Positions 37,539-46,707 of a DNA stretch of 64,000 nucleotides are shown in pieces (position 1 is the stretch's first letter; each line of letters starts with the position of its first letter). This stretch comes from Duganella aquatilis. Lineage in GTDB: Bacteria > Pseudomonadota > Gammaproteobacteria > Burkholderiales > Burkholderiaceae_D. The stretch spans positions 868,001 to 932,000 of the forward strand of contig NZ_WKJL01000001.1 in the NCBI RefSeq assembly GCF_009674565.1, given 5' to 3'. Made by a program: the position numbers and the translations under genes. The notes under the pieces are model-generated. The model saw nothing but the letters and a program-made list of their open reading frames with translations. It did not search any database and was not told the DNA's origin.

Positions 37539-40500
37539 TTAACGACGCGTATCGACTTGCACCAACGGTTCGTCATTTTGCGGCGGCAGCGGCTTGCGTT
37601 CGCGCGGTACGCGGACCGGCGGTGCGACCTGGGCGGCGGCTTCCTGCGCAGCGCGCAGTTTGGCCGGGTCGGTGGCGGCCAGCGTCAGACCGGCGGAGCC
37701 GAGAACGGCTTGCAGGTCGACCGGCGCTGCCGGGGCCGGCGCAGGTGCTGCTACTGGTGCTGGTGCTGGTGCTGGTGCGGCCACGACTGGCGCAGGGACT
37801 GGAGCCGGTGCCGGTGCCGGTGCGGCAGCGACCGGAGCTGGTTCTGCAACCACTGGCTCGGCAGCCACGACAGGCGCTTCCACTGCGGCTGGCGCTTCCA
37901 CCTCGGCGACGGCTGCCGGAGCGGCTTCCACGACCGGCGCTGGGGCTGGTGCGGCTTCCACGACCGGGGCGGCCACTTCCACTGGCGCTTCCGCCGCTGG
38001 TGCAGGTGCTGCAACGGTTTCGGCAACGGCTGCTTCCACCGGAGCGGCGGCCACTGGCGCGGCTTCCACCGATGCTGGCGCTGCCACGGCTACTGGAGCG
38101 GCTTCCACTGCCGGCGCGGCTGGTGCTGCTTCGACCACTGCTGCGGCTTCGGCGACCACTGGCGCTGGCGCCGGTGCTGCCGGTGCAGGCGCTGGTTCGG
38201 CGACTGCGGCTGCCACGGCGGCGTCGGCCACTGGCGTGAAGCTCAGTTCGGCCTGTTCGCCAGCTTCTTCAGCCGTTGCTTCCTGGCCTTCTTCGCGTTC
38301 ACGGCGGTTGCGGTTACGACCGCCACGACGACGACGACGGCGTGGCTCATCGCCTTCGCCTGCCACGTCGTTTTCTTCACCCTCAGGACCGGCGCTCGGC
38401 GCGGTTTTCAGGATGCTGGCGGCGGCGTCGGTCACCGGACCGGTGGCTGGAACGCCGGCGTTCAGTGCCAGTTCTTCCACTTTGGCTTCGACTGGCGCTT
38501 TTTCACCGCGCGGCTCGCGTGGTGGACGTGGCGGACGCTCGGCGCGTTCCGGACGCTCGGCACGTTCGCGGCCCTGGCCTTCGGCGGCCGCTTCGCGTGG
38601 CTCGCGGCCCTCGCGCGGTTCACGCGGCTCGCGTGCTTCGCGTGGCGGACGCGGCTGGCGTGGCGGACGGCCGTTGGCGTCGGCTGCCTTGGCTTCTTCC
38701 TGGCCTGGACGGGCTGCGCCCGGTTCTTTCTCTTCGCGCTCGCCGCGGCCACCTTTGCCGTTGCGGTTGCGGCCACGCGGGCCGCGGGCGTTGCGGTCGC
38801 CGCGGTCAGTGGTGGCTGGCGCCTTGACCACGATGGTCGGCTGCTGCGGCAGGGCCGGAGCGGCCGGTGCGCCGGTGAAGAAGCTGACCAGCTTGGCGAA
38901 GAAGCCTTGCGGAGCCGGCGTAGGGGCCGGGGCCGGCGCTGGCTTGATGACGGTTTCGGTCGGCTTGCGCTCGACCAGCGGCGCCGGCTGATCAGGGGTG
39001 ATGGTCTTGACCATGGCTTCCTGGCGCGGCTTGGCTTCTTCCTTCTGGCGCTTGCTGTAGGCCATGTCGGTTTCGGCCTGCTCGGCCAGCGAGTAGCTGG
39101 CGGCGCTGTCTTCCAGGCGCGGATCGTCGTGCTTGATGCGCTCCAGCTTGTAGTGCGGCGTTTCCAGGTGCTTGTTCGGCACCAGGATCACGTTGATGCG
39201 GTGGCGCGTTTCGATCTTCAGCACTTCGCTGCGTTTTTCGTTCAGCAGGAAAGCGGCGACGTCCACCGGCACTTGCACGTGGATGGTGGCCGAGTTTTCC
39301 TTCATCGCCTCTTCCTGGATGATGCGCAGGACTTGCAGGGCCGACGATTCGGTGTCGCGGATATGGCCGGTGCCGGAGCAGCGCGGGCAGGCTACGTGCG
39401 AACCTTCCGACAGCGACGGACGCAGGCGCTGGCGCGACAGTTCCATCAGGCCGAAGCGGGAAATCTTGCCCATCTGGACGCGGGCGCGGTCGTGGTGCAG
39501 CGCGTCTTTCAGGCGCTGTTCCACTTCACGCTGGTTCTTGGCCACCTCCATGTCGATGAAGTCGATCACGATCAGGCCGCCCAGGTCGCGCAGGCGCAGC
39601 TGGCGGGCCACTTCTTCAGCGGCTTCGCAGTTGGTGTGGAAGGCGGTGGTTTCGATGTCGGAACCGCGGGTGGCGCGGGCCGAGTTGACGTCGACCGAGA
39701 CCAGGGCTTCGGTGTGGTCGATGACGATGGCGCCGCCCGATGGCAGCGGCACGGTGCGGCTGTAGGCGGTTTCGATCTGGTGTTCGATCTGGAAGCGCGA
39801 GAACAGCGGCACGTCGTCGCTGTAACGTTTGACACGGTGCACCATGTCGGGCATCACGTGGCTCATGAACTGGTGCGCCTGCTCGTAGATCTCGTCGGTA
39901 TCGATCAGGATCTCGCCGATATCCGGCTGGAAGTAGTCGCGGATCGCGCGGATCACCAGCGACGATTCCTGGTAGATCAGGAACGCGCCGGAGGCCGACT
40001 TGCCGGCGCCTTCGATCGCGCGCCACAGTTGCATCAGGTAGTTCAAGTCCCACTGCAGTTCATCGACGTTGCGGCCGATGCCGGCGGTGCGGGCAATCAC
40101 CGACATGCCTGGCGGCAGGTCCAGCTTGTCCATGGTTTCGCGCAGTTCCTGGCGCTCTTCGCCTTCGACACGGCGGGAAACGCCGCCGCCGCGCGGGTTG
40201 TTCGGCATCAGCACCAGGTAACGGCCGGCCAGCGAGACGAAGGAGGTCAGGGCGGCGCCTTTGTTGCCGCGCTCTTCCTTTTCCACCTGGACCATGATTT
40301 CCTGGCCTTCGCGCAGCGCTTCCTTGACGGAGGCGTTACGCACGTCCACACCTTCTTTGAAGTAAGTGCGGGCTACTTCCTTGAATGGGAGGAAACCGTG
40401 GCGATCTTCGCCATAGCTGACGAAGCAGGCTTCCAGCGACGGTTCGATGCGGGTGATCACGCCTTTGTAGATATTGGACTTGCGCTGTTCGCGTCCGGCG

Positions 40501-40592
40501 GTCTCGATGTCGATATCGATCAGTTTCTGACCGTCGACAATCGCTACGCGCAGCTCTTCTTGCTGCGTAGCGTTAAATAACATGCGTTTCAT
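37539..40592 (-). CDS. rne: Ribonuclease E
   Basis: A 1017-residue endoribonuclease of the RNA degradosome. Translation starts at ATG 40592 ([20 protein letters not shown]), preceded by GGAG; the longer frame adds 43 unsupported residues. The catalytic half has the S1 domain ([20 protein letters not shown]), [15 protein letters not shown] with the metal-binding aspartates, and the Zn-link cysteines in [14 protein letters not shown]. The C-terminal half is disordered: an Arg/Pro/Glu-rich RNA-binding stretch, then about 250 residues of Ala/Pro/Val/Glu repeats. A long predicted leader suggests self-regulation. Confidence 0.96.
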   Translation of the reverse strand: MKRMLFNATQQEELRVAIVDGQKLIDIDIETAGREQRKSNIYKGVITRIEPSLEACFVSYGEDRHGFLPFKEVARTYFKEGVDVRNASVKEALREGQEIMVQVEKEERGNKGAALTSFVSLAGRYLVLMPNNPRGGGVSRRVEGEERQELRETMDKLDLPPGMSVIARTAGIGRNVDELQWDLNYLMQLWRAIEGAGKSASGAFLIYQESSLVIRAIRDYFQPDIGEILIDTDEIYEQAHQFMSHVMPDMVHRVKRYSDDVPLFSRFQIEHQIETAYSRTVPLPSGGAIVIDHTEALVSVDVNSARATRGSDIETTAFHTNCEAAEEVARQLRLRDLGGLIVIDFIDMEVAKNQREVEQRLKDALHHDRARVQMGKISRFGLMELSRQRLRPSLSEGSHVACPRCSGTGHIRDTESSALQVLRIIQEEAMKENSATIHVQVPVDVAAFLLNEKRSEVLKIETRHRINVILVPNKHLETPHYKLERIKHDDPRLEDSAASYSLAEQAETDMAYSKRQKEEAKPRQEAMVKTITPDQPAPLVERKPTETVIKPAPAPAPTPAPQGFFAKLVSFFTGAPAAPALPQQPTIVVKAPATTDRGDRNARGPRGRNRNGKGGRGEREEKEPGAARPGQEEAKAADANGRPPRQPRPPREAREPREPREGREPREAAAEGQGRERAERPERAERPPRPPREPRGEKAPVEAKVEELALNAGVPATGPVTDAAASILKTAPSAGPEGEENDVAGEGDEPRRRRRRGGRNRNRREREEGQEATAEEAGEQAELSFTPVADAAVAAAVAEPAPAPAAPAPAPVVAEAAAVVEAAPAAPAVEAAPVAVAAPASVEAAPVAAAPVEAAVAETVAAPAPAAEAPVEVAAPVVEAAPAPAPVVEAAPAAVAEVEAPAAVEAPVVAAEPVVAEPAPVAAAPAPAPAPVPAPVVAAPAPAPAPVAAPAPAPAAPVDLQAVLGSAGLTLAATDPAKLRAAQEAAAQVAPPVRVPRERKPLPPQNDEPLVQVDTRR

Positions 40593-41096
40593 TTTTATTA
40601 ACTCCGCGACCCTTGGGCCATCTATGCTGTCCGGTTTCTTAGGTCCGGTCCAGCAAGCTACAGGGATATACGCGAGAATCGGAGTGATTGCGGTGGGTAT
40701 GCCCATCCTGTGCGGCCGCACGGAGCGGCCACAACTGGGCGCATGAGGTTGATCGACATGCCGAGTGCTCGCTTCATCAGTCCTTCTCCATGCGGCCCCA
40801 ACGGACGGCAGAAAAGAACAGACGGAGAGCAGCGTCTAAATGACCAGATCTCGACCATGCTTCATACTACAAGTGTTGCAACTTCGGTAACCAGGCTGGT
40901 TTCAGCCTTCCGTCGAGCTCGCAGTAAAGCATAGGGTCTGGCGAAAACGGCAAGCGTTATCAACTACTCATCAACCGGCCAGCCCGCGTGAGCTGGCTGA
41001 CCGGACTTTATCCTTATATCCAATCAATCTTCTTCAGCACCCCTGTCGCCATCCGATTACAACGACGGTGCAACCCTGAGTCAGGCAGGGGTGGTG
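40593..41096 (-). promoter_or_regulatory. Predicted long 5' leader of rne
   Basis: About 500 nt between the predicted start (near 41090) and the rne ATG contains no supported gene. It holds several potential hairpins, for example GCCAGC/GCTGGC around 40978-40998. E. coli rne has a 361-nt leader through which RNase E controls its own mRNA stability; a similar role here is inferred from length and position. Short frames in this stretch (40710-40934, 41014-41208) lack ribosome sites. Confidence 0.4.
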
Positions 41097-41125
41097 CGTA
41101 TACATTTTTTCCTCTGAATTTGCAA
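41097..41125 (-). promoter_or_regulatory. Candidate sigma-70 promoter of rne
   Basis: On the minus strand TTGCAA (41125-41120), an exact 17-bp spacer, then TATACG (41102-41097). Transcription would begin near 41090, giving a leader of about 500 nt. Confidence 0.45.
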
Positions 41126-41259
41126 TTTGGCGAGGCCAGTGGAGACGCCCCTGTGTAAAATGTGCTTTTATTCTTACACTTGCCGCAGTACGAACCGCAG
41201 CGAAACAATTATATATTCAAAATGAAGGACTTAGAGAGATTTCTGGGAAGACAGACTAA

Positions 41260-42240
41260 ATGAAGATGCAAAAAGATGTTGTTCCCGCTTCAACGTCCGC
41301 CCCGCTGCAAGCCCAATTCGTCACCATCACTGAAGAAGAAGCCGGTCAACGGATCGATAACTACCTGTTGCGCGTTTGCAAAGGCGTGCCGAAAAGCCAC
41401 GTTTATCGCATCCTGCGCTCGGGAGAAGTGCGCGTTAATAAAGGTCGCATCGACCAATTGTACCGCCTGGTACAAGGCGATGTGGTGCGGATTCCGCCCA
41501 TCCGCCTGGCGGAAAAACCGGACAATCACGTCCCGGCCGCCGAATTCAAGATCATTTTCGAGGACAGCCACCTGCTGGTGATCGACAAGCCGGCCGGCGT
41601 GGCCGTGCACGGCGGTTCCGGCGTGTCGTTCGGCGTCATCGAGCAGTTGCGCGCCTCGCGTCCGGACGCCAAGTTCCTGGAACTGGTGCACCGGCTGGAC
41701 CGCGAAACCTCCGGCCTGTTGTTGCTGGCAAAGAAACGCACGGCCCTGACCAGCCTGCACGAGCAGATGCGCGACGGCCTGACCGACAAGCGCTACCTGA
41801 CCATGGTGGCCGGCGACTGGAAGAACGCGCGCCAGCACATCAAGCTGGCGTTGCACAAGTACACCACCGCCGACGGCGAACGCCGCGTTTCGGTGTCCGA
41901 AGACGGCATGGCCTCGCACACGATTTTCTCGCTATTGAAGAAATTCGACGGCTTTGCCCTGCTGGAAGCAGAACTGAAGACCGGTCGCACCCACCAGATC
42001 CGCGTTCATCTGTCATCGTCCGGCTTTCCCATCCTGGGCGACGACAAATACGGCGATTTTCCATTGAATAAGGCGCTGCAAAAAGCCACCGACACGCGCG
42101 GCGCGCTGAAACGCATGTTCCTGCACGCGCATCAAATTACGTTTACCCATCCCGAATCGGGCAAAAACATGACGCTCAATGCGCCATTGGCCGCCGAATG
42201 TGAGCGATTCTTGGTAAGCTTGGGCAAACCTCTTAATTAA
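41260..42240 (+). CDS. rluC: 23S rRNA pseudouridine synthase RluC
   Basis: A 326-residue RluC/RluD-type enzyme making pseudouridines at 955, 2504 and 2580 (E. coli numbering). The N-terminal S4 domain (GQRIDNYLLRVCKGVPKSHV to GEVRVNKGRI) binds RNA; the catalytic aspartate is Asp147 in HRLDRETSGLLLLAKKR, with GRTHQIRVHLSSSGFPILGD near the end. It is divergent from rne, the standard arrangement. It heads the rluC-HAD-Rieske-sppA run. Confidence 0.94.
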   Translation: MKMQKDVVPASTSAPLQAQFVTITEEEAGQRIDNYLLRVCKGVPKSHVYRILRSGEVRVNKGRIDQLYRLVQGDVVRIPPIRLAEKPDNHVPAAEFKIIFEDSHLLVIDKPAGVAVHGGSGVSFGVIEQLRASRPDAKFLELVHRLDRETSGLLLLAKKRTALTSLHEQMRDGLTDKRYLTMVAGDWKNARQHIKLALHKYTTADGERRVSVSEDGMASHTIFSLLKKFDGFALLEAELKTGRTHQIRVHLSSSGFPILGDDKYGDFPLNKALQKATDTRGALKRMFLHAHQITFTHPESGKNMTLNAPLAAECERFLVSLGKPLN

Positions 42241-42251
42241 TCGCAAACACA

Positions 42252-42911
42252 ATGGCAAGAAAGCAATTTGATCTGATCGTCTTCGATTGGGACGGCACCT
42301 TGATGGATTCCACGTCCACCATCGTGAAATGCATCCAGGCGGCGGCGCGCGACCTGTCGCTGCCGGTGCCGCGCGACGAGATTGCGGCCCATGTGATCGG
42401 CCTGGGCCTGCACGAAGCCATGCAGGCGGTATTGCCGGACATCGATCCGGCCTTCTACCCGCGCATGGTGGAGCGCTACCGCTACCATTTCCTCTCGCGC
42501 GACCACGAAATCAGCCTGTTCCCCGGCGTGCACGACATGCTGGAAGACTTGTCGCAGAACGGCTATTTCCTGGCGGTCGCCACCGGCAAAAGTCGGGTCG
42601 GCCTGAACCGCGCCATGAATGACGTCAAGGTGCTGTCGCTGTTCGACGCCACCCGTTGCGCCGACGAAACCTTCTCCAAACCGCATCCGGCCATGTTGCA
42701 GGAATTAACGCGGGAATTGGGGCAGGATATGCGCCGTACCGTGATGATCGGCGATACCACGCACGATTTGCTGATGGCCAACAACGCTGGCGCGGCCGGC
42801 ATCGCAGTCGAATACGGCGCCCATCCGGTCGACCAGCTGAGCGCCTGCAAGCCGCTGTTTTCGGCCAGGACGGTGGCCGAGCTGCACCAATGGCTGAGCG
42901 AGCACGCATAA
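42252..42911 (+). CDS. HAD-family hydrolase (phosphoglycolate phosphatase-like)
   Basis: A 219-residue HAD subfamily IA phosphatase. Motif I is LIVFDWDGTLMDS (Asp12 nucleophile, Asp14 acid), motif II VATGKSRVG, motif III includes the lysine in FSKPHPAML, and motif IV is MIGDTTHDLLMANNAG. Substrates of this group are small phosphates such as phosphoglycolate; specificity is not readable. It lies 11 bp after rluC, where this gene is often found in betaproteobacteria. Confidence 0.9.
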   Translation: MARKQFDLIVFDWDGTLMDSTSTIVKCIQAAARDLSLPVPRDEIAAHVIGLGLHEAMQAVLPDIDPAFYPRMVERYRYHFLSRDHEISLFPGVHDMLEDLSQNGYFLAVATGKSRVGLNRAMNDVKVLSLFDATRCADETFSKPHPAMLQELTRELGQDMRRTVMIGDTTHDLLMANNAGAAGIAVEYGAHPVDQLSACKPLFSARTVAELHQWLSEHA

Positions 42912-42912
42912 T

Positions 42913-43278
42913 ATGGACGACATTCTGATCTGCGCTTCGGACGCCATCGAGGACGGTGGCAAGGGCATCCGCTTCCCGCTGACCGCCGGCGGCGACGACG
43001 CCACCGGCTTCGTGGTGCGCCACGGCGGCAAGGCCTACGCCTACCTGAACCGCTGCGCCCACGTGCCGATCGAGCTGGACTGGGCCGAGGGCGAGTTCTT
43101 CGAGTCGAGCAAGCTGTACATCATGTGTTCGACGCACGGCGCCGTCTACGTGCCGGAAACCGGCCAGTGCGCGGGCGGTCCGTGCCGCGGCGGCCGGCTG
43201 CGCCCGATCAGCGTGGTCGAGCATGACCAGCAGATTTTCTGGCAGCCGGACGACTATGTGCGCCCGGCGCGCGCTTGA
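42913..43278 (+). CDS. Rieske [2Fe-2S] domain protein
   Basis: A 121-residue small Rieske ferredoxin. Cluster ligands are Cys48-x-His50 (NRCAHVPIEL) and Cys72-x2-His75 (MCSTHGAVY), consistent with a Rieske-type cluster of the ferredoxin kind. No membrane helix or signal is present, so it is cytoplasmic. Its redox partner is unknown; the conserved position between the HAD gene and sppA is typical of betaproteobacteria. It begins 1 bp after the HAD stop. Confidence 0.9.
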   Translation: MDDILICASDAIEDGGKGIRFPLTAGGDDATGFVVRHGGKAYAYLNRCAHVPIELDWAEGEFFESSKLYIMCSTHGAVYVPETGQCAGGPCRGGRLRPISVVEHDQQIFWQPDDYVRPARA

Positions 43279-43299
43279 TTAACACCACCAAAGCAATCC

Positions 43300-44316
43300 A
43301 TGAGCGACAACATCGATCCGAGCAGCACCCCAACACCAGCGCCGAACCCGCAGCCGGCCAAGCCGGCCGTCAACGCCTCCAACTGGGAGCGCGAGGTGCT
43401 GGAAAAACTGGTGTTCGCCACGCTGAAAGAGCAGAAGGCGGCGCGCCGCTGGGGCATCTTCTTCAAGGCGCTGACCTTGCTGGTGATCGTGTTCGCGCTG
43501 AGCGCCTATTTCGATTTCAGCTGGACCGGCTCGGACAGCGAAACGCTGGGCCGCCACACGGCGCTGATCGAGGTCGAGGGCGCCATCGAGTCCGAAGGCA
43601 GCGGCTCGGCGGCGGTGGTGATTCCGGCGCTGAACAAGGCGTTCTCCGATAGCGGCTCGGTGGCGGTGGTGTTGCACATTAACAGCCCGGGCGGCAGCCC
43701 GGTACAGGCAGGCATGATCGTCGACGAGATGGTGCGCCTGCGCAAAGGCTATCCGGGCAAGCCGCTGTACGTGGTGGTGGACGAGATCTGCGCATCCGGC
43801 TGCTACTACATCGCGGCTGGCGCCGACCGCATCTATGTCAACAAGGCCAGCATCATCGGTTCGATCGGCGTGCTGATGGACGGTTTCGGCTTTACTGGCG
43901 CGATGGAAAAACTGGGCGTCGAGCGCCGCCTGCTGACCGCCGGCGAGAACAAGGGCTTCATGGACCCGTTCAGCCCGCTGACCGAGAAGCACAAGCAGCA
44001 CGCACAGGCGATGCTGGGCGAAATCCACGAGCAGTTCATCCAGGTGGTGCGCAACGGTCGCGGCAAGCGCCTGAAGGAAACGCCGGAAATGTTCTCCGGC
44101 CTGTTCTGGACCGGCGCCAGGTCGATCGACATGGGCCTGGCCGACGCCTACGGCACCGTCGACACGGTGGCGCGCGACGTGGTCAAGGCCGAGGATATCG
44201 TCGACTACACCCAGCATGAAGGCCTGCCGGAACGCGTGCTGAAGAAATTCGGCGCGGCCATGGGCGCCGGCGCGATGAAGTCGGCGGTGGACACTGTACG
44301 GCCGAGCCTGCATTAG
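43300..44316 (+). CDS. sppA: S49-family signal peptide peptidase SppA
   Basis: A 338-residue short-form SppA with a cytoplasmic N-terminus and one membrane helix (FKALTLLVIVFALSAYF). The periplasmic serine protease domain has the Ser-Lys dyad: Ser166 in DEICASGCYYIAAGADR and Lys218 in AGENKGFMDPFSPL. HINSPGGSPVQAG is the conserved oxyanion region. SppA degrades cleaved signal peptides in the membrane. It is the last gene of the rluC operon. Confidence 0.93.
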   Translation: MSDNIDPSSTPTPAPNPQPAKPAVNASNWEREVLEKLVFATLKEQKAARRWGIFFKALTLLVIVFALSAYFDFSWTGSDSETLGRHTALIEVEGAIESEGSGSAAVVIPALNKAFSDSGSVAVVLHINSPGGSPVQAGMIVDEMVRLRKGYPGKPLYVVVDEICASGCYYIAAGADRIYVNKASIIGSIGVLMDGFGFTGAMEKLGVERRLLTAGENKGFMDPFSPLTEKHKQHAQAMLGEIHEQFIQVVRNGRGKRLKETPEMFSGLFWTGARSIDMGLADAYGTVDTVARDVVKAEDIVDYTQHEGLPERVLKKFGAAMGAGAMKSAVDTVRPSLH

Positions 44317-44375
44317 CCTGGGTGGGCGCATGACTGGCGCGGCGATTAACATTAGCAATACAGCCTTCTTTTCGC

Positions 44376-44403
44376 TTGCATATCCGGAGTAGTGAACTAT
44401 AGT
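44376..44403 (+). promoter_or_regulatory. Candidate sigma-70 promoter in the sppA-rsuA intergenic region
   Basis: TTGCAT (44376-44381), a 16-bp spacer and TATAGT (44398-44403), each one or two bases off consensus. No plus-strand gene follows until 44900, but a terminator-like hairpin ends at 44586. Confidence 0.5.
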
Positions 44404-44409
44404 GGTGTT

Positions 44410-44592
44410 GTAGTTCTTTCCAAGGGGGGCCGATATAAACAGTTTAGCTTGTTGTCAGCACGTTCTTGATTCAGTCTGATTGATGGAACTACTCCACCGC
44501 ATCATCGATGCGGCTCAGAGAGAATTTCGATTCCTCGTTCAAGTCCCCGTGTGGGACTGAAAACAGCGGCTCCGTGCCGCTGTTTTCTATTG
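44410..44592 (+). ncRNA. Candidate small RNA of about 180 nt
   Basis: A promoter at 44376-44403 and a terminator at 44560-44590 bound a stretch with two further hairpins: CCGCATC/GATGCGG (44497-44513, 3-nt loop) and AGTCCC/GGGACT (44542-44558, 5-nt loop). No ribosome site or likely plus-strand frame is present. I recognise no RNA family; it is not tmRNA, and I see no clear match to 6S RNA. Its 3' half is antisense to the 95-codon minus-strand frame. It could instead be the trailer of sppA mRNA. Confidence 0.35.
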
Positions 44593-44776
44593 CGCACGCA
44601 TCTTGTGCGAAGCCGCCGGCGTCCAGCCAGGCCAGGAACAGCGTCTGCTGGTAGCCGTGCCATAGCGCCTGGGCGCTGGCGAAGGTGGTGGGGCCGTGGC
44701 TGCAGCGTTGCAGCAGCAGGGCGGTACGGTGGGTGGCGGCCTGGGCTTGCGCCGCTGGGTTGGCGATATAAGTCAT
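44489..44776 (-). CDS. Hypothetical protein, 95 aa, possibly FNR-regulated
   Basis: The frame reads MTYIANPAAQAQAATHRTAL and continues with an alanine/leucine-rich helical part (about residues 8-55), then a polar tail ending SRIDDAVE. AGGA lies 8 nt before the ATG. A perfect FNR-type site is centred 88 bp upstream of the start. The helical part vaguely resembles small phasin-like helical proteins, but I do not recognise the family. The last 30 codons lie opposite three strong hairpins, so either this gene or the candidate small RNA may be spurious. Confidence 0.45.
   Translation of the reverse strand: MTYIANPAAQAQAATHRTALLLQRCSHGPTTFASAQALWHGYQQTLFLAWLDAGGFAQDACAIENSGTEPLFSVPHGDLNEESKFSLSRIDDAVE
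44560..44590 (+). terminator. Rho-independent terminator-like hairpin
   Basis: An 11-bp perfect stem (AAAACAGCGGC / GCCGCTGTTTT) with a TCCGT loop, followed on the plus strand by CTATT. It ends either the candidate small RNA or the sppA transcript. Confidence 0.7.
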
Positions 44777-44857
44777 AGAATGTCCTGCTGAGATTCCGAT
44801 GAGCAGTAGGGAAATTCCTAATGCAGTTTCAGTGTATCAATAGAATTCGGGTGCGGC

Positions 44858-44871
44858 TTGATATGTATCAA
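44858..44871. promoter_or_regulatory. Perfect FNR/Anr-type operator between the 95-aa gene and rsuA
   Basis: TTGATATGTATCAA matches TTGAT-N4-ATCAA at all ten fixed positions. It is centred about 35 bp before the rsuA ATG, overlapping where a -35 for the TAAAAT at 44887 would be, and 88 bp before the divergent 95-codon gene. Placement fits repression of rsuA and/or activation of the divergent gene. Confidence 0.65.
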
Positions 44872-44899
44872 GGATGCAGACTCCTGTAAAATCGCGGCC

Positions 44900-45616
44900 A
44901 TGAGTAAATTATCCTTTGACCGCATCCTGCAATCGCAGGGCTACGGCACCCGCAAATACTGCCGCTCGCTGATTGAAGATGGTGAAGTCACCATCAACGG
45001 CGTGGTACACGACAACTACAAAGAGCTGATCGAAACCGACGGCCTGGTCTTCAACCTGTTCGACGAGGACGTGGTGTACCGCGAACACGTCTACATCGCG
45101 TTGTTCAAGCCGCAGAACTACGAGTGCTCGCGCAAGCCCAGCCACCATCCGGGCGTGCTGACCCTGCTGCCGGAAGAGCTGACCTGGCGCGACGTGCAGC
45201 CGGTCGGCCGGCTCGACCACGACACCACCGGCATGCTGCTGATGTCCGACGATGGCGCCTTTATCCATGCCCAATCGTCGCCGAAGCGCCATGTGCCGAA
45301 AATTTACCAGGCCACCACGGCGGAGCCGGTCACCGACGAGCTGATCGCGCAACTGCTGGCCGGCGTGCAGCTGCACGACGAACCGGCGCCGCTGGCGGCG
45401 CAGACCTGCATCAAGCGCGGCGAGCACCAGCTGGAAATCGTGCTGGAGCAGGGCAAGTACCACCAGGTCAAGCGCATGCTGGCGGCCGCCGGCAACCATT
45501 GCTCGGCGCTGCACCGCTCGGCCATCGGCGGCCTGGAGCTGGCTTCGCTGGAGATCGAGGAAGGCGACTGGTGCTACCTCACCGCTGAACAACTCGCGCT
45601 GCTTGCCCCCGCATGA
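44900..45616 (+). CDS. rsuA: 16S rRNA pseudouridine synthase RsuA
   Basis: A 238-residue RsuA-family enzyme forming pseudouridine 516 in 16S rRNA. The S4 domain starts MSKLSFDRILQSQGYGTRKY and includes GEVTINGVV; the catalytic aspartate is in VGRLDHDTTGMLLMSDDG; EGKYHQVKRML-type sequence appears as QGKYHQVKRMLAAAGNH. I use the ATG at 44900; the longer frame adds 14 unrelated residues and overlaps the FNR-type site. Its stop overlaps the next gene's start (ATGA). Confidence 0.88.
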   Translation: MSKLSFDRILQSQGYGTRKYCRSLIEDGEVTINGVVHDNYKELIETDGLVFNLFDEDVVYREHVYIALFKPQNYECSRKPSHHPGVLTLLPEELTWRDVQPVGRLDHDTTGMLLMSDDGAFIHAQSSPKRHVPKIYQATTAEPVTDELIAQLLAGVQLHDEPAPLAAQTCIKRGEHQLEIVLEQGKYHQVKRMLAAAGNHCSALHRSAIGGLELASLEIEEGDWCYLTAEQLALLAPA

Positions 45617-46590
45617 AACTCGCCACCCTCAAGGACGGCACCCGCGACGGCCAGCTGATGGTGGTGTCGCGCGACCTGAAAAGTGCCCAGCTGGCCGATG
45701 GCGTGGCCCGCACGCTGCAACGCGCGCTCGATGACTGGACCTTCATCTCCCCGCAACTTGACGCCATCTACCAGGAACTGAACCGGGGCGGCGCTCGTCG
45801 CCGCTTCGATTTCGAGCCCAGGAACTGCATGGCGCCGCTGCCGCGCGCGTTCCAGTGGGCGGACGGTTCGGCCTACGTCAACCACGTCGAGCTGGTGCGC
45901 AAGGCCCGCGGCGCCGAGCTGCCGGCCTCGTTCTGGGAAGAGCCGCTGATGTACCAGGGCGGCAGCGACGATTTCCTCGGCCCGAGCGACGACATCGTGC
46001 TGGCGCACGAGGAGTGGGGCATCGATTTCGAGGCAGAAGTGGCCGTGATCACCGACGATGTGCCCATGGGCGCGACCGCCGACCAGTCGCTGCAGCGCAT
46101 CCGCCTGGTCATGCTGGCCAACGACGTCTCGCTGCGCAACCTGATTCCGGATGAGCTGGCCAAGGGCTTCGGCTTCGTGCAATCCAAGCCGGCCACCAGC
46201 TTTTCGCCGGTGGCGGTCACGCCGGACGAGCTCGGCGACGCCTGGAAGGGCGGCAAGGTGCACCTGCCATTGTTGTCGACCTGGAACGACAAGCTGGTCG
46301 GCAAGCCGCATGCCGGCGTCGACATGGTGTTCAATTTCCCGCAGCTGATCGCCCACCTGGCCAAGTCGCGCAATGTGCGTGCCGGGTCCATCATCGGCTC
46401 CGGCACGGTGTCCAACAAGGACGCCAAGCGCGGCTATTCCTGCATCGCCGAGCAGCGCTGCCTGGAAATGATCGCCGGCGGCGCGCCGCTGACGCCGTTC
46501 ATGGCGTTTGGCGACACCATCCGCATCGAAATGCTGGACGACGGCAAGTCCGTGTTCGGCGCCATCGAGCAAACCGTCCAACAACGCTGA
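45613..46590 (+). CDS. Fumarylacetoacetate hydrolase family protein
   Basis: A 325-residue FAH-superfamily protein. The N-terminal cap begins MKLATLKDGTRDGQLMVVSR. The C-terminal FAH fold holds the metal-binding carboxylates in WGIDFEAEVAVITDDVP and ANDVSLRN, followed by FSPVAVTPDELG, GSIIGSGTVSNKD and FGDTIRIEML. It has about the length of the bacterial ring-cleavage-product hydrolases rather than the 420-residue tyrosine-pathway enzyme. No other aromatic catabolism genes are nearby. It overlaps rsuA by 4 bp. Confidence 0.9.
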   Translation: MKLATLKDGTRDGQLMVVSRDLKSAQLADGVARTLQRALDDWTFISPQLDAIYQELNRGGARRRFDFEPRNCMAPLPRAFQWADGSAYVNHVELVRKARGAELPASFWEEPLMYQGGSDDFLGPSDDIVLAHEEWGIDFEAEVAVITDDVPMGATADQSLQRIRLVMLANDVSLRNLIPDELAKGFGFVQSKPATSFSPVAVTPDELGDAWKGGKVHLPLLSTWNDKLVGKPHAGVDMVFNFPQLIAHLAKSRNVRAGSIIGSGTVSNKDAKRGYSCIAEQRCLEMIAGGAPLTPFMAFGDTIRIEMLDDGKSVFGAIEQTVQQR

Positions 46591-46707
46591 GTTTCCGTAT
46601 GGAATCGTGGATATGGCGGTGAAAACCCGCCGTATTCCACCGATGCCCCGTTGCTGCCGCCATCGATAATGGCACCATCAGATTAATCCTGGCAGCAGGC
46701 AGACCCC

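Noticed and set aside
37557-40580. A 1007-codon plus-strand open frame opposite rne
   Set aside because: It mirrors the rne coding pattern, including the Ala/Pro repeats read as Trp/Cys/Gly/Arg, and has no independent support.
41014-41208. A 64-codon minus-strand frame in the rne-rluC gap
   Set aside because: It crosses the predicted rne promoter, has no ribosome site and looks like random sequence.
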